This document shows positions 1 to 8,640 of a stretch of DNA of 64,000 nucleotides, one piece after another; within the stretch, counting starts at the first letter, position 1, and each line of letters starts with the position of its first letter. The notes below the pieces were generated by a model that had not been told where the DNA came from, did no database searches, and saw nothing but the letters and a program-made list of their open reading frames with translations. The position numbers and the translations under genes were made by a program. The stretch spans positions 1 to 64,000 of the forward strand of contig JAEVLN010000049.1 in the NCBI GenBank assembly GCA_018350325.1, in the 5' to 3' direction. Source of the stretch: Globodera rostochiensis. Lineage: Eukaryota; Nematoda; Chromadorea; Rhabditida; Heteroderidae.

Positions 1-744
1 ATTTTGAAACTTTAACCGGTGAAGCGTTTAAAAATATTATTCATGCCATCCATTAATGGAGGAAAATAATTAGATTAAATATAATTAAGAATCAATGCAG
101 TTTTTGTATACTTAACTGTGTCTTTTTTCAATTCTAATAAAAAGCTGCCTAACATTGTAAAAATGTCCTTAAATTTTTATTTAATTTAGAACAGTGTCAA
201 GAATCTAAAATATGCCGATGTCTAAAGAACAGTTTTCAAGCCTAGACTATTTTCAGGTTCAATATTTTGAAACTTTAACCGGTGATCCGTTTAAAAATAT
301 TATTCATGCCATCCATTAATGGAGGAAAATAATTAGATTAAATATAATTAAGAATCAATGCAAGTTTTTATATACTTAACTGTGTCTTTTTTCAATTCTA
401 ATAAAAAGCTGCCTAACATTGTAAAAATGTCCTTAAATTTTTATTTAATTTAGAACAGTGTCAAGAATCTAAAATATGCCGATGTCTAAAGAATAGTTTT
501 CAAGCCTAGACTATTTTCAGGTTCAATATTTTGAAACTTTAACCGGTGATGCGTTTAAAAATATTATTCATGCCATCCATTCATGGAGGAAAACAATTAG
601 ATTAAATATCATTAAGAATCAATGCAAGTTTTTATATACTTAACTGTGTCTTTTTTCAATTCTAATAAAAAGCTGCCTAACATTGTAAAAATGTCCTTAA
701 ATTTTTATTTAATTTAAAACAGTGTCAAGAATCTAAAATATGCC
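1..744. repeat. 263-bp satellite array, block a
   Basis: Nearly three head-to-tail monomers; the landmark ATTTTGAAACTTTAACCGG recurs at 264 and 528, giving a period of 263-264 bp. Each monomer has a short plus-strand reading frame opening at ATGCCGATGTCTAAAG and ending near CATTAATGG. The block is cut at 744 by the Polinton-type element; the next satellite base is found at 8635. Confidence 0.95.
739..744. repeat. Left target-site duplication TATGCC
   Basis: TATGCC directly precedes the left terminal inverted repeat and is repeated at 8635-8640 directly after the right one. An uninterrupted satellite monomer has TATGCCGATG once. Six bases is the duplication length known for Polinton/Maverick integrases. 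Confidence 0.92.
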
Positions 745-1787
745 AGCAGTGGTGCACCCAAAAATTGGCCCCAAAATTGGTCCCAAAAAATGGGTGCAAA
801 AATAGCACCGTTTTTTTAAAGTTGCGTTAGCAGCGGCCAACCGAGCGCCAATTTTTTTAAATGTATGAAACGGTACTGATCTGGCCCCAAATTTTGCCTC
901 ACGAATCCCAAGTCCCTTCCCTCTCTTCCCTCCCACATACCCCCAACCCACTCTATTCACATCTACCAACGCGCACGATCTTTGAGTTTATAAAAGATAA
1001 ACTTAAATAAAAATTATAATATATATTATGAGAAATATGAGCAAGGTAGATAAATATTGAAAAAAGTTTATTACGACCTCAAGTCTCCGTCAAGTTTTGC
1101 GGGCGTAAATAAAACTTTAGAGGAAGCAAGAAAGGTAGATACAAAAATTAAAATGGAGCATGTTACCAAGTTTCTCGAAAACAAAGGACATACACACTCC
1201 ATAAACCTATTAAAAAAAGATTTCCAAAGTTAAAGACAATACCTAGTGGCTTTCATACTGACTGGCAATGTGGTCTTTGTATTTTTGACCAATTAAAACA
1301 ATATAACAACGGATATAAATATTTACTAGTCTGCATAGATGTTTTGAGCAGAATGCTTTTTGTTGCCCCTGTAAAGTCAAAGAGGAGTGAAGACATGATA
1401 GTGGCTTTTGAAATGGTATTCAAAAAGGCCAATGTTTTACCTATGAAATTATATAGTGACGCTGGACTTGAATTTCAAGCAAACAAAATGAAAAAATATT
1501 TCGAGGACAAAACAATAATAAAACATGTAATGCATAGCCCCCATCTCCATGCTGGAGTTGTGGAAAGGGCGAATCGGACAATAAAAGAACGACTATACAG
1601 ATACTTTACTCAGAAGGATACCCTTAGATGGATTGATGTTATTGATAAAATTATTAAAAATATTAATAATAGTGTACACAGGACAATCGGAATGAAGCCA
1701 ACAGACGTAACGTTTAAAAACCCCAGAGCACTATGGGAGAAAGTATATGGCGATAAGGAAGAACCACAAAACGAATCGAAATTTAAG
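745..1787 (+). repeat. Left terminal inverted repeat of the Polinton-type element
   Basis: This 1,043-bp segment matches the reverse complement of 7592-8634. Similarity stops after AAATCGAAATTTAAG at 1787. The repeat holds the N-terminal and catalytic part of the integrase gene, so both ends of the element carry a copy of it. Confidence 0.92.
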
Positions 1788-2107
1788 TTCGGGGACACCG
1801 TTCGGATTACAAAAGAAAAAGGCGTGTTTGCAAAAGGTTATTACCCAAATTTTACAGAAGAAATATTCAAAATTGCTAAAGTCCTTTCGACCGTTCCTCA
1901 ATCTTATCGTATTGAAGATTTTGACGATAACTTAATCAAGGGAATTTTCTATAATCAAGAGCTTGTAAAAGTATCAGAGGACTCCAGACTTGCGGAGATC
2001 TTAAAAACACGGGTATGAAAGGGGTCAAACAACATTTTGTTCGATGGATTGTAGACACAAACAAACCAAATGCATGGGTAAAGGATACGGATATTGAAAG
2101 GGAATAG
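1028..2107 (+). pseudogene. Polinton-type integrase, left copy (broken)
   Basis: A DDE/D integrase of the retroviral type that would insert the element. The largest open piece is 1344-2018 (224 residues). It contains the second acidic residue in YSDAGLEF, the catalytic Glu in VERANRT about 34 residues later, and the SH3-like C-terminal part. An N-terminal piece starts at ATG 1028 but is lost after a 1-base deletion near 1055. A second frame break follows an A-run near 1225. A chromodomain-like tail with W-x-x-W-type spacing continues in the +1 frame from 2015 to 2107. The first catalytic Asp codon is GGT (Gly) at 1272-1274, while the right copy has GAT. It is therefore inactive by sequence. 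The gene runs from the inverted repeat into unique DNA. Confidence 0.85.
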
Positions 2108-2510
2108 GGGGATTATTTATTGAAAATTATGACAAATTATATGACTACGGTATGACATATTATGAAAAACTATGCCTATGGTATGATATTATGGCTAATA
2201 TGCCGCAACATGTCTAAGTATGACTCAGGTATGAGAAAGTATGACAAAGTATGAGTATTATGACAAACAGTATTAAAAATGTATGACCATTTGTGACTAT
2301 GGTATGAGACACCCTATTACTAAGTGTGACAGACAGTATGACTTTATGACAAACAGTATGATTAAGTTATGACAATTATATGACAAAAGTATGACAAAAG
2401 ATGACAATCGTATGAAGATTATTATGACAAACAGTATGACTATGAATTGACATATGACAAATGATGAAACAGCATGACAGATGACAATAATATGACAATA
2501 ACGATGAAAA
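2108..2510. repeat. Degenerate TATGAC-type simple repeat
   Basis: About 400 bp of irregularly repeated TATGAC, TATGACAAA and TATGACTA words directly after the integrase. Reading frames across it are AT-rich artefacts. No gene is seen here. Confidence 0.8.
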
Positions 2511-2548
2511 AACTCGAAGCTCAAAGTAATTACCCAAAGTTGTTAGTC

Positions 2549-3173
2549 TTATCCCCTTTCAACATCAAACTCGTCATAGACGGGCATCGCGCCACTAGGG
2601 AGCGTAGGAATAACTGCCGGTCTTTTCGGTGCCGTAGGTCGTTTTTCGTTCTGGATTGTAGCACGCCCTCCGGATTCCCTAACCCTGTCTGCTAATTCGG
2701 CTATCCCGAGATCGGGTTGCGTATAGGCGTTCCGATAGGACTCTCCAATCTCTTTTCTATACTTTTTGGCTTCTTCGAGAGCATTTTTGGCGGTATTTGC
2801 CAGCTCTCGGCACATTATAAGATCATAACGATCTAAGCATTTTTCCATATCGTTTTTAGCTGTCCCTATCTTATGTGCTTCGTCGTTTATTTTGTCTGCC
2901 AAACGATGAGTTTTTCGTACGCCTTCAGCCAGTCTCTCAAACCATGATTTGGTGTTTTCGTCATCAGGGATTTGTCCATAGTTTTTCTGGCGTTTCTTTT
3001 CGCATTATGAGCTGTCGTTGCATAATCCCTTGACTCAAGGACCAGCCTCCCTACGTCCGCATACGCCCTCTCGATGGCACGCCTAGCAGAGTTTAGTTGT
3101 AGCTTTTCTTCTTTAGTAAGATCGCAACTTTTTGTGCCCAAACAAGAACTCCAAATATTAATATCTTTATCAT
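2549..3173 (-). pseudogene. Frameshifted helical protein with a signal-peptide-like start
   Basis: I do not recognise the family. On the minus strand an ATG at 3173 opens a hydrophobic stretch beginning MIKILIFGVLVWA that looks like a signal peptide. The frame closes soon after, and the adjoining frame (2887-3141), entered at a short A-run, encodes a charged, Ala/Arg/Lys-rich helical segment. That piece ends at 2887 and overlaps by 16 bases a third open stretch (2549-2902) of the same helical character, with a Pro-rich tail. The simplest reading is one secreted, mostly alpha-helical protein of roughly 210-220 residues broken twice by indels. The alternative is two or three small overlapping genes. 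It is cargo of the Polinton-type element. Confidence 0.45.
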
Positions 3174-3211
3174 TTTTTTGGTTTTATTTTATCTGGGTTT
3201 TCTTTTATAGA

Positions 3212-3535
3212 TTATTCCAACACATCAAGAAATGCTAACACCTCAGAGTGGAGCCAGTTTTCTAGATTTAAAATACGGGAATGAATACGCTTGGCTTCTG
3301 AATGGAAGAATTTAGCAGCAGTTTGCCCTTTCAACAAAGTCTTTTCCAACTCCCTCACTCGTTCCACATCCATGCTTCTCCCAACCGCAAGCCATACCGT
3401 TTCGGCTTTATGCCGCTCCTCGTGTATTTTATCTCTCACCGCATATAATTCCCAAATGGAATTCGTAATTTTAAATTTTTTTAGGCCAACGCGGGAGTCA
3501 AAGGTCGTGACGAGGGAGAAACATAAGATGTACAT
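3212..3535 (-). CDS. Small helical hypothetical protein, Polinton cargo
   Basis: A 107-residue open frame rich in Glu, Lys, Arg and Leu, predicted by eye to be helical or coiled-coil (for example RVRELEKTLLKGQTAAKFF). It lies just upstream on the minus strand of the frameshifted helical gene, in the same direction, and has a similar composition, so the two may be related cargo genes. I do not recognise a domain. The first residues are hydrophobic, but there is no clear signal peptide in this frame. The overlapping plus-strand frame 3291-3599 is judged a shadow. Confidence 0.4.
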   Translation of the reverse strand: MYILCFSLVTTFDSRVGLKKFKITNSIWELYAVRDKIHEERHKAETVWLAVGRSMDVERVRELEKTLLKGQTAAKFFHSEAKRIHSRILNLENWLHSEVLAFLDVLE

Positions 3536-3692
3536 GCCGATCTGTCAGAAGGGGATCATCGACGAGGATTTTAATGTTTTGCCATTTGGATTTGATTGAT
3601 GTTTTTTTTTGCTTAATAAAGATAAATATAAAAAAATAAATGATATTGGGACTAGCAGGGGTGGAACGGCCTAAAGTGAAAGCCCGCACCTG

Positions 3693-4046
3693 TTAGCCGC
3701 AATATTTTTGTAAAAGTTCCAGGGGGAAATAATTTCGATGATCACTATTTTGGTACATCACTATGCAGGGGAATTGGGGGTAGTTTAATTTGACTCGATG
3801 TTTGGAGTACAAATGTTGTTCAACTGTTACTCCAAGGAATCCCCTGTATGCAAATAACCTATTTGCACCATTAAATGTGATGTTGTCCGGTGAAATAAAT
3901 TGGTTATGCCTAAGATGTGTTGTGACCAGTGGGTTATTTCTTAGAAAATTGAGGTTTTCAACTCTTCTTCTCTTTAAAATTTGTGCAAGCTCATGGGGCT
4001 CGCACCTATTAAATTCGCATAAAATTTCAATGAGACTGGTGCACAT
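3693..4046 (-). CDS. Stand-alone PAZ-domain protein (Argonaute-like), Polinton cargo
   Basis: The 117 residues resemble an Argonaute PAZ domain, the module that holds the 3' end of a guide RNA. Recognisable features in order: a pre-PAZ segment, the strand VTTHLRHNQF near residue 41, the V-x-x-h-x-Y transition TVEQHLYSKHRVKL near residue 74, then YPQFPCIVM and the closing YFPLELLQKYC, matching the Argonaute pattern Y-P-x-h-P-C-h ... Y-h-P-h-E-h. No N, MID or PIWI domain lies beside it; a stop follows directly. The frame is open upstream for several more codons (…LRQFDRLCK), so the true start could be a little further out or spliced. It lies inside the element, in the same direction as the helical genes. 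Family assignment is from motif recall, not a search. Confidence 0.7.
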   Translation of the reverse strand: MCTSLIEILCEFNRCEPHELAQILKRRRVENLNFLRNNPLVTTHLRHNQFISPDNITFNGANRLFAYRGFLGVTVEQHLYSKHRVKLNYPQFPCIVMYQNSDHRNYFPLELLQKYCG

Positions 4047-4128
4047 TTTGCATAGGCGGTCGAATTGTCTCAGTCACTTCCTTATATACTCTTTCATCGT
4101 CCATCCTGCTTAAAACATTGAGAGCGTG

Positions 4129-4176
4129 CAAGAGGTGAAATCGGGTGAAAGTTCACCTAAAAGTATATAGGGCATG
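4129..4176. repeat. Inverted-repeat partner of 6374-6421 (GGTGAAA-rich)
   Basis: AGAGGTGAAATCGGGTGAAA followed by TTCACCTAAAAGTATATAGG is nearly the reverse complement of 6374-6421. The pair brackets the central genes of the element and may be an internal regulatory or packaging repeat; function is unknown. Confidence 0.6.
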
Positions 4177-4205
4177 CGTTTTAGTGGTAATAAGCAAAAT
4201 AAAAA

Positions 4206-4430
4206 ATGCCAAAATTAAACACAATAAAAGATGGGAAAGGGAAATTTTCCGATGGTTATCGATATTATAAACATAAATCAACAAAATTCAAGACATGGTG
4301 GAAGTGTGAATGGTTTAGATATGGTTGTGAAGGGTGGGGGTTCGAAGGGGATGAGAAATTTACTCTTACGCGAAACCACAATCACGCTCCAGACCCAATT
4401 TTATTACAAATAGAAAATGAGTTAAATTAA
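4206..4430 (+). CDS. FLYWCH-type zinc-finger protein, 74 aa
   Basis: A complete short frame starting MPKLNTIKDGKGKFSDG. It has the FLYWCH/WRKY-like layout: Tyr-rich strand (YRYYKHK), Trp-Trp-x-Cys (WWKCEW), a second Cys about six residues later (YGCEGWGF), then the His pair in NHNHAPDP. Such fingers bind DNA and are common in transposons. It is the only clear plus-strand gene in the centre of the element and lies between the PAZ ORF and the pX-side genes. One finger only, no transposase domain. Start chosen as the first ATG after an A-rich leader. Confidence 0.65.
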   Translation: MPKLNTIKDGKGKFSDGYRYYKHKSTKFKTWWKCEWFRYGCEGWGFEGDEKFTLTRNHNHAPDPILLQIENELN

Positions 4431-4431
4431 T

Positions 4432-5181
4432 TCACACAAGATCGGGATCTTTAATCAAATTAAAGCTATCAAAATATCCTTCCCGCCTAGCAAGATAGTC
4501 TAGAGCTCCTTTTTTATATAAGGTTTTTATAATTTCTGTAATTAAAAGTCCTTGCAATTGTTATAGGTTTATGCTGGGGATTCAAATAACATTTTTTAAT
4601 AACATCTTATCTATAACCGTGCCCATAAAGTTGGCTTAAATGGTTTTTTCTTCTGCTGCAATGTTCCGGTATTTTTTATAGGTTTGTCTTTAATAAAAAC
4701 GTTTTTACCTTTTCCCCACATCGCGCTTGACCTGTCAACCATTTCTCGTATTGTCGCATCTTTTTTGGACTTTCCCAATTGCCGTTATTTTAAATGTATC
4801 CTTGTTTTTAGATACATAATTAAGAAGATCCCCCAACAATTTTGGGTGAAAGATCGTAGTACTGCGCAATTTTTCGGGTGTTTGAAAAATCGATGATGTT
4901 TCTGAAGAAACTGGGGACTGTAATTCGGATGGAATTTCCTCTTCAATTAATGAAGATTGGATCACCTCCCTCGTATTTTAATCTCTCAAGTTTTTATCAA
5001 CTTCTTCACTTTCGTTTTCTTCTCTTCTGAGCCTTTTAGTAGGCACTATAAATTTTCTTGGCTCCTCGGTTGCCTGGGTATTCGTCTGACTAACCCCCAA
5101 ATATGGTGCAACATTAGGTGCCGGATTTTGGTTAACAATCACAACTCTTTGCGGTCTATTATCAATATAATTAAGAATCAA
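4432..5181 (-). pseudogene. Decayed Polinton gene downstream of pX-like ORF
   Basis: Three minus-strand open stretches read in the same direction as the pX-like gene. 5181-4978 and 4965-4735 are in one frame separated by a single in-frame stop near 4980. The first is basic, with Pro and Asn (IVPTKRLRREENESEE). The second continues in a shifted frame across about 4770-4620 (MWGKGKNVFIKDKP). A last piece ends at 4432 with ALDYLARREGYFDSF. The layout suggests one structural or accessory gene of the element with one nonsense and at least one frameshift lesion. I cannot assign a specific function. Its 5' part is cut by satellite DNA at 5161. Confidence 0.35.
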
Positions 5182-5598
5182 TGCAAGTTTTTGTATACTT
5201 AACTGTGTCTTTTTTCAATTCTAATAAAAAGCTGCCTAACATTGTAAAAATGTCCTTAAATTTTTATTTAATTTAGAACAGTGTCAAGAATCTAAAATAT
5301 GCCGATGTCTAAAGAACAGTTTTCAAGCCTAGACTATTTTCAGGTTCAATATTTTGAAACTTTAACCGGTGATGCGTTTAAAAATATTATTCATGCCATC
5401 CATTCATGGAGGAAAACAATTAGATTAAATATCATTAAGAATCATTTAATTTAGAACAGTGTCAAGAATCTAAAATATGCCGATGTCTAAAGAACAGTTT
5501 TCAAGCCTAGACTATTTTCAGTTTCAAAATTTTGAAACTTTAACCGGTGATGCGTTTAAAAATATTATTCATGCCATCCATTCATGGAGGAAAACAAT
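5161..5598. repeat. 263-bp satellite block b, inside the Polinton-type element
   Basis: About 1.7 satellite monomers, the second with an internal deletion, between minus-strand coding pieces of the element. The left edge is at ATCA|ATATAATTAAGAATC and the right edge at AAACAATTA|CTTCCC. It truncates the pX-like gene on one side and the following gene on the other. The element sits in satellite and also contains satellite. Confidence 0.9.
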
Positions 5599-5872
5599 TA
5601 CTTCCCTGCTGTAACGCCTTTCTTGCTGTTTTTTCTAAACGGGATCTGGCAATAGTCCGGTAAAAATCTGCGTACTGAACAAGTTTTTGTTTTTGGCCTT
5701 TATTAAGTTTAAAATTAAAACTCAAAATGTTTACACAAATTTCAACAATTGCCAAAATTTGATCGGTAGTTGCAGATTCGATTAATTCGTTCTTCTTTCG
5801 GTCTGAACTGTTGGAAGCTAGCTTTTTCAGAAATGCTGTATTATCGCTTACTTGATGACTAAATTGATACAT
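5582..5872 (-). pseudogene. Polinton/adintovirus pX-like protein, 3' truncated by satellite
   Basis: About 90 residues match the small conserved Polinton/adintovirus protein often called pX or X. The pattern runs FLKKLA ... ATTDQILAIVEICVNIL ... FKLNKGQKQKLVQYADFYRTIA, then a basic stretch and Gln-Gln-Gly. In the family the next residues are a Gly-Gly-Phe-Leu-Pro hydrophobic segment; here the frame runs into satellite sequence at about 5599 instead, so the membrane-active tail is missing. It supports the Polinton identity of the element. Recognition is from memory of the family pattern. Confidence 0.6.
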
Positions 5873-5884
5873 TTCATCATGTTT

Positions 5885-6534
5885 TGGTATTTGAATTTGC
5901 TTTTATAGGTTCTTTTTCCCCTAATATTCTCACACTTTTGACTGTCATTCTCGGTTTTCTTCTACTGTTTTTCATTTTTGTTATTCTATTCTCATTTCAG
6001 ACCATCAATTTAGAATCAAATTTAATTTTTCCGACCATAATTTCTCATAATTTTGATAACAATTCTCAAAATTCAGCACCGTGTTTTACACTACTTTTTC
6101 CCATATTTTAAATTTTTATTTTTCCTTAAAATTATCAAGTTCTTTTTCGATTGGTAAATATGCATCCCTGCAGTCTTTTTTTTTAGCGGGCGGATAATGA
6201 AAAGTTCAAATGTGTTTGTTTTGGTGGTCAATTTTCTGTGGTGATTATAAATTTAATTTAGTGTTGAGCGGGAGTGGAAGATGGCAGTGGTAGACTTTCA
6301 TTTTGGTTAACCAGTACAAAATTTCCTCTGTTTAAGTTTGACATTTTATTTATGCATACTACCCCCATAAAACACATGTCCTATATACTTTTAGGTGAAA
6401 TTTCACCCGATTTCACCTCTTTTCACCTATTTTGTGTTCACCCTTTTCACCTATTTGTGTTTCTCCCTTTTTACCCATTTGTTCGTTTCACTCTTTTCAC
6501 TTCAACATCGAAACACCAAAATTTTTAATTTGAT
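5885..6534. other. AT-rich, no supported gene; TTCACC-rich tract
   Basis: Non-coding part of the element. It has T-rich runs whose hydrophobic translations look like composition artefacts, and at 6374-6510 a tract rich in TTTCACC whose first 48 bases pair with 4129-4176. Confidence 0.6.
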
Positions 6535-6880
6535 TTTTTATGAGCCTGCAATTTTTTGTGGTCTAAACTACAAAAAGGGAAAAAGGTTGACGACCAATTT
6601 TTTGGACAGGAAAAGTGGTAATTACGGGAGGAAAAAATATTGAAGAAATTAACGAAATGTACTATCACATTATGCCCTATTTAAAAATGTCACAAAAGTC
6701 AAATCGATTTTCCAAATGTTTTGTTGCAACTTTTGAGCGGCGGAAGTTTGATTGACAGGTGACCCGTCAAAATTTTTTGGTGCGCGGAAAAAGTTTTGAT
6801 TGACAGGTGCCCTAATGACCTTGAGGGACGGGGAGGGAAATTAAATTTGGCAATGGGCCCAATAGGTTCTGGGGCACCCA
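6535..6880. repeat. Internal direct repeat, copy 1
   Basis: Starts at TTTTTATGAGCCTG and runs through TTTGTGGTCTAAACTAC to GGCAATGGGCCCAATA. It is repeated with modest divergence at 7133-7465. The region between them (6890-7130) has several irregular copies of AATAGGTTTTGGCTTGGGCG. Confidence 0.85.
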
Positions 6881-7132
6881 TAAAAAAGTAGGGTTGTTTA
6901 ACTCCGCGCGGTTTGGTTGGGACTGAATTGACCGCAAACCGCTCGCATTTGTGTCAGGTAGAAGGCGGGATGTTCAAAAGACCCAATAGGTTTGGGTTTA
7001 GTGGCGGTAAGTTCAAAGGACCCGAGCTCTCCAATAGGTTTTGGCTTGGGGCGGCATGATCAAAGAGTTGAACCTCTCAAAAGGTTTTGGCTTGGGCGGC
7101 AAGATCAAAGGTTAGTCCTCTTCAATAGGTTT

Positions 7133-7465
7133 TTTATGAGCCTGAAATTTTTTGTGGTCTAAACTACAAAAGAGGAAAAAGATTGACTGCCTTAATTTTT
7201 TGGACGGGCAAAGTGGTAATAACGGGTGGAAAAAATATTGAAGAGATTAAGGAAATGTATTATCACATTATGCCTTATTTAAAAATGTCACAACAGTGAA
7301 ATCGATTTTCCAAATGTTTTTGTTGCAAATTTTGAGCGGTGGATGATTGACAGGTGAGAGGGAAAATTTTTGTTGCGCGGAGAAAGTTTGATTGACAGGT
7401 GCCGTAATGACCTTGAGGGGCAGCGAGGGAAAATTGAGTTGGCAATGGGCCCAATATGTTTTGAG
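7133..7465. repeat. Internal direct repeat, copy 2
   Basis: Second copy of the ~340-bp direct repeat that begins at 6535. Small indels separate the two, so the duplication is older than the retroelement duplication further right. Confidence 0.85.
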
Positions 7466-7546
7466 TGTTCAATTAAAAATGAAGAACCTTTTTCAAAAAC
7501 TTTTCTTTGAGCGGCACGATCAAAGGCGGCCGGTACCCGGACGGTT

Positions 7547-8352
7547 TTAGCCGGACGATACCTGCTTTTGGTCTGGTGACTGTAAGCTCACCTTAAATTT
7601 CGATTTGTTTTGTGGTTCTTCCTTATCGCCATATACTTTCTCCCATAGTGCTCTGGCGTTTTTAAACGTTACGTCTGTTGGCTTCATTCCGATTGTCCTG
7701 TGTACACTATTATTAATATTTTTAATAATTTTATCAATAACATCAATCCATCTAAGGGTATCCTTCTGAGTAAAGTATCTGTATAGTCGTTCTTTTATTG
7801 TCCGATTCGCCCTTTCCACAACTCCAGCATGGAGATGGGGGCTATGCATTACATGTTTTATTATTGTTTTGTCCTCGAAATATTTTTTCATTTTGTTTGC
7901 TTGAAATTAAAGTCCAGCGTCACTATATAATTTCATAGGTAAAACATTGGCCTTTTTGAATACCATTTCAAAAGCCACTATCATGTCTTCACTCCTCTTT
8001 GACTTTACAGGGGCAACAAAAAGCATTCTGCTCAAAACATCTATGGAGAATAGTAAATATTTATATCCGTTGTTATATTGTTTTAATTGGTCAAAAATAC
8101 AAAGATCACATTGCCAGTCAGTATGAAAGCCACTAGGTATTGTCTTTAACTTTGGAAATCTTTTTTTAATAGGTTTATGGAGTGTGTATGTCCTTTGTTT
8201 TCGAGAAACTTGGTAACATGCTCCATTTTAATTTTTGTATCTACCTTTCTTGCTTCCTCTAAAGTTTTATTTACGCCCGCAAAACTTGACGGAGACTTGA
8301 GGTCGTAATAAACTTTTTTCAATATTTTATCTACCTTGCTCATATTTCTCAT
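7547..8352 (-). pseudogene. Polinton-type integrase, right copy (broken)
   Basis: Second integrase copy inside the right inverted repeat. The N-terminal stretch is open from ATG 8352 to 8146 (68 residues), without the 1-base deletion of the left copy, but the A-run frame break near 8150 is shared. The first catalytic Asp codon is intact (GAT at 8105-8107). A nonsense change turns the Glu of the DAGLEF motif into TAA near 7909. The catalytic Glu region is open from 7891 downward. The gene ends where the inverted repeat ends (7592), so the C-terminal domains are absent. The two copies thus carry different disabling lesions. Confidence 0.85.
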
Positions 8353-8634
8353 AATATATATTATAATTTTTATTTAAGTTTATCTTTTATAAACTCAAAG
8401 ATCGTGCGCGTTGGTAGATGTGAATAGAGTGGGTTGGGGGTATGTGGGAGGGAAGAGAGGGAAGGGACTTGGGATTCGTGAGGCAAAATTTGGGGCCAGA
8501 TCAGTACCGTTTCATACATTTAAAAAAATGGCGCTCGGTTGGCCGCTGCTAAGGCAACTTTAAAAAAACGGTGCTATTTTTGCACCCATTTTTTGGGACC
8601 AATTTTGGGGCCAATTTTTGGGTGCACCACTGCT
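7592..8634 (-). repeat. Right terminal inverted repeat of the Polinton-type element
   Basis: Reverse-complement partner of 745-1787, same length (1,043 bp). It ends GGGTGCACCACTGCT directly before the TATGCC duplication. Confidence 0.92.
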
Positions 8635-8640
8635 TATGCC
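8635..8640. repeat. Right target-site duplication TATGCC
   Basis: Copy of 739-744. Satellite sequence continues in register right after it (TATGCCGATGTCTAAAG). Confidence 0.92.

Larger units (their letters stand above)
745..8634. mobile_element. Compact Polinton/Maverick-type DNA transposon, 7,890 bp
   Basis: The element starts AGCAGTGGTGCACCC and ends with its reverse complement. It is bounded by 1,043-bp inverted repeats and a 6-bp target duplication inside satellite DNA. Identified cargo is a retroviral-type integrase (left copy plus strand, right copy minus), a pX-like gene, a FLYWCH finger ORF and a PAZ-domain ORF. No polymerase B, packaging ATPase or capsid gene is seen inside, and full Polintons are usually 15-20 kb, so this is a reduced, probably non-autonomous copy. 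It is itself interrupted by satellite DNA at 5161-5598. Confidence 0.88.

Noticed and set aside
733..969. 78-residue minus-strand frame at the left end of the Polinton-type element
   Set aside because: It lies in the terminal inverted repeat before the integrase, is G/C-skewed, and its mirror at the right end is not kept open.
5884..6111. 75-residue hydrophobic plus-strand frame (membrane protein?)
   Set aside because: T-rich composition alone produces the hydrophobic residues; no partner or start context.
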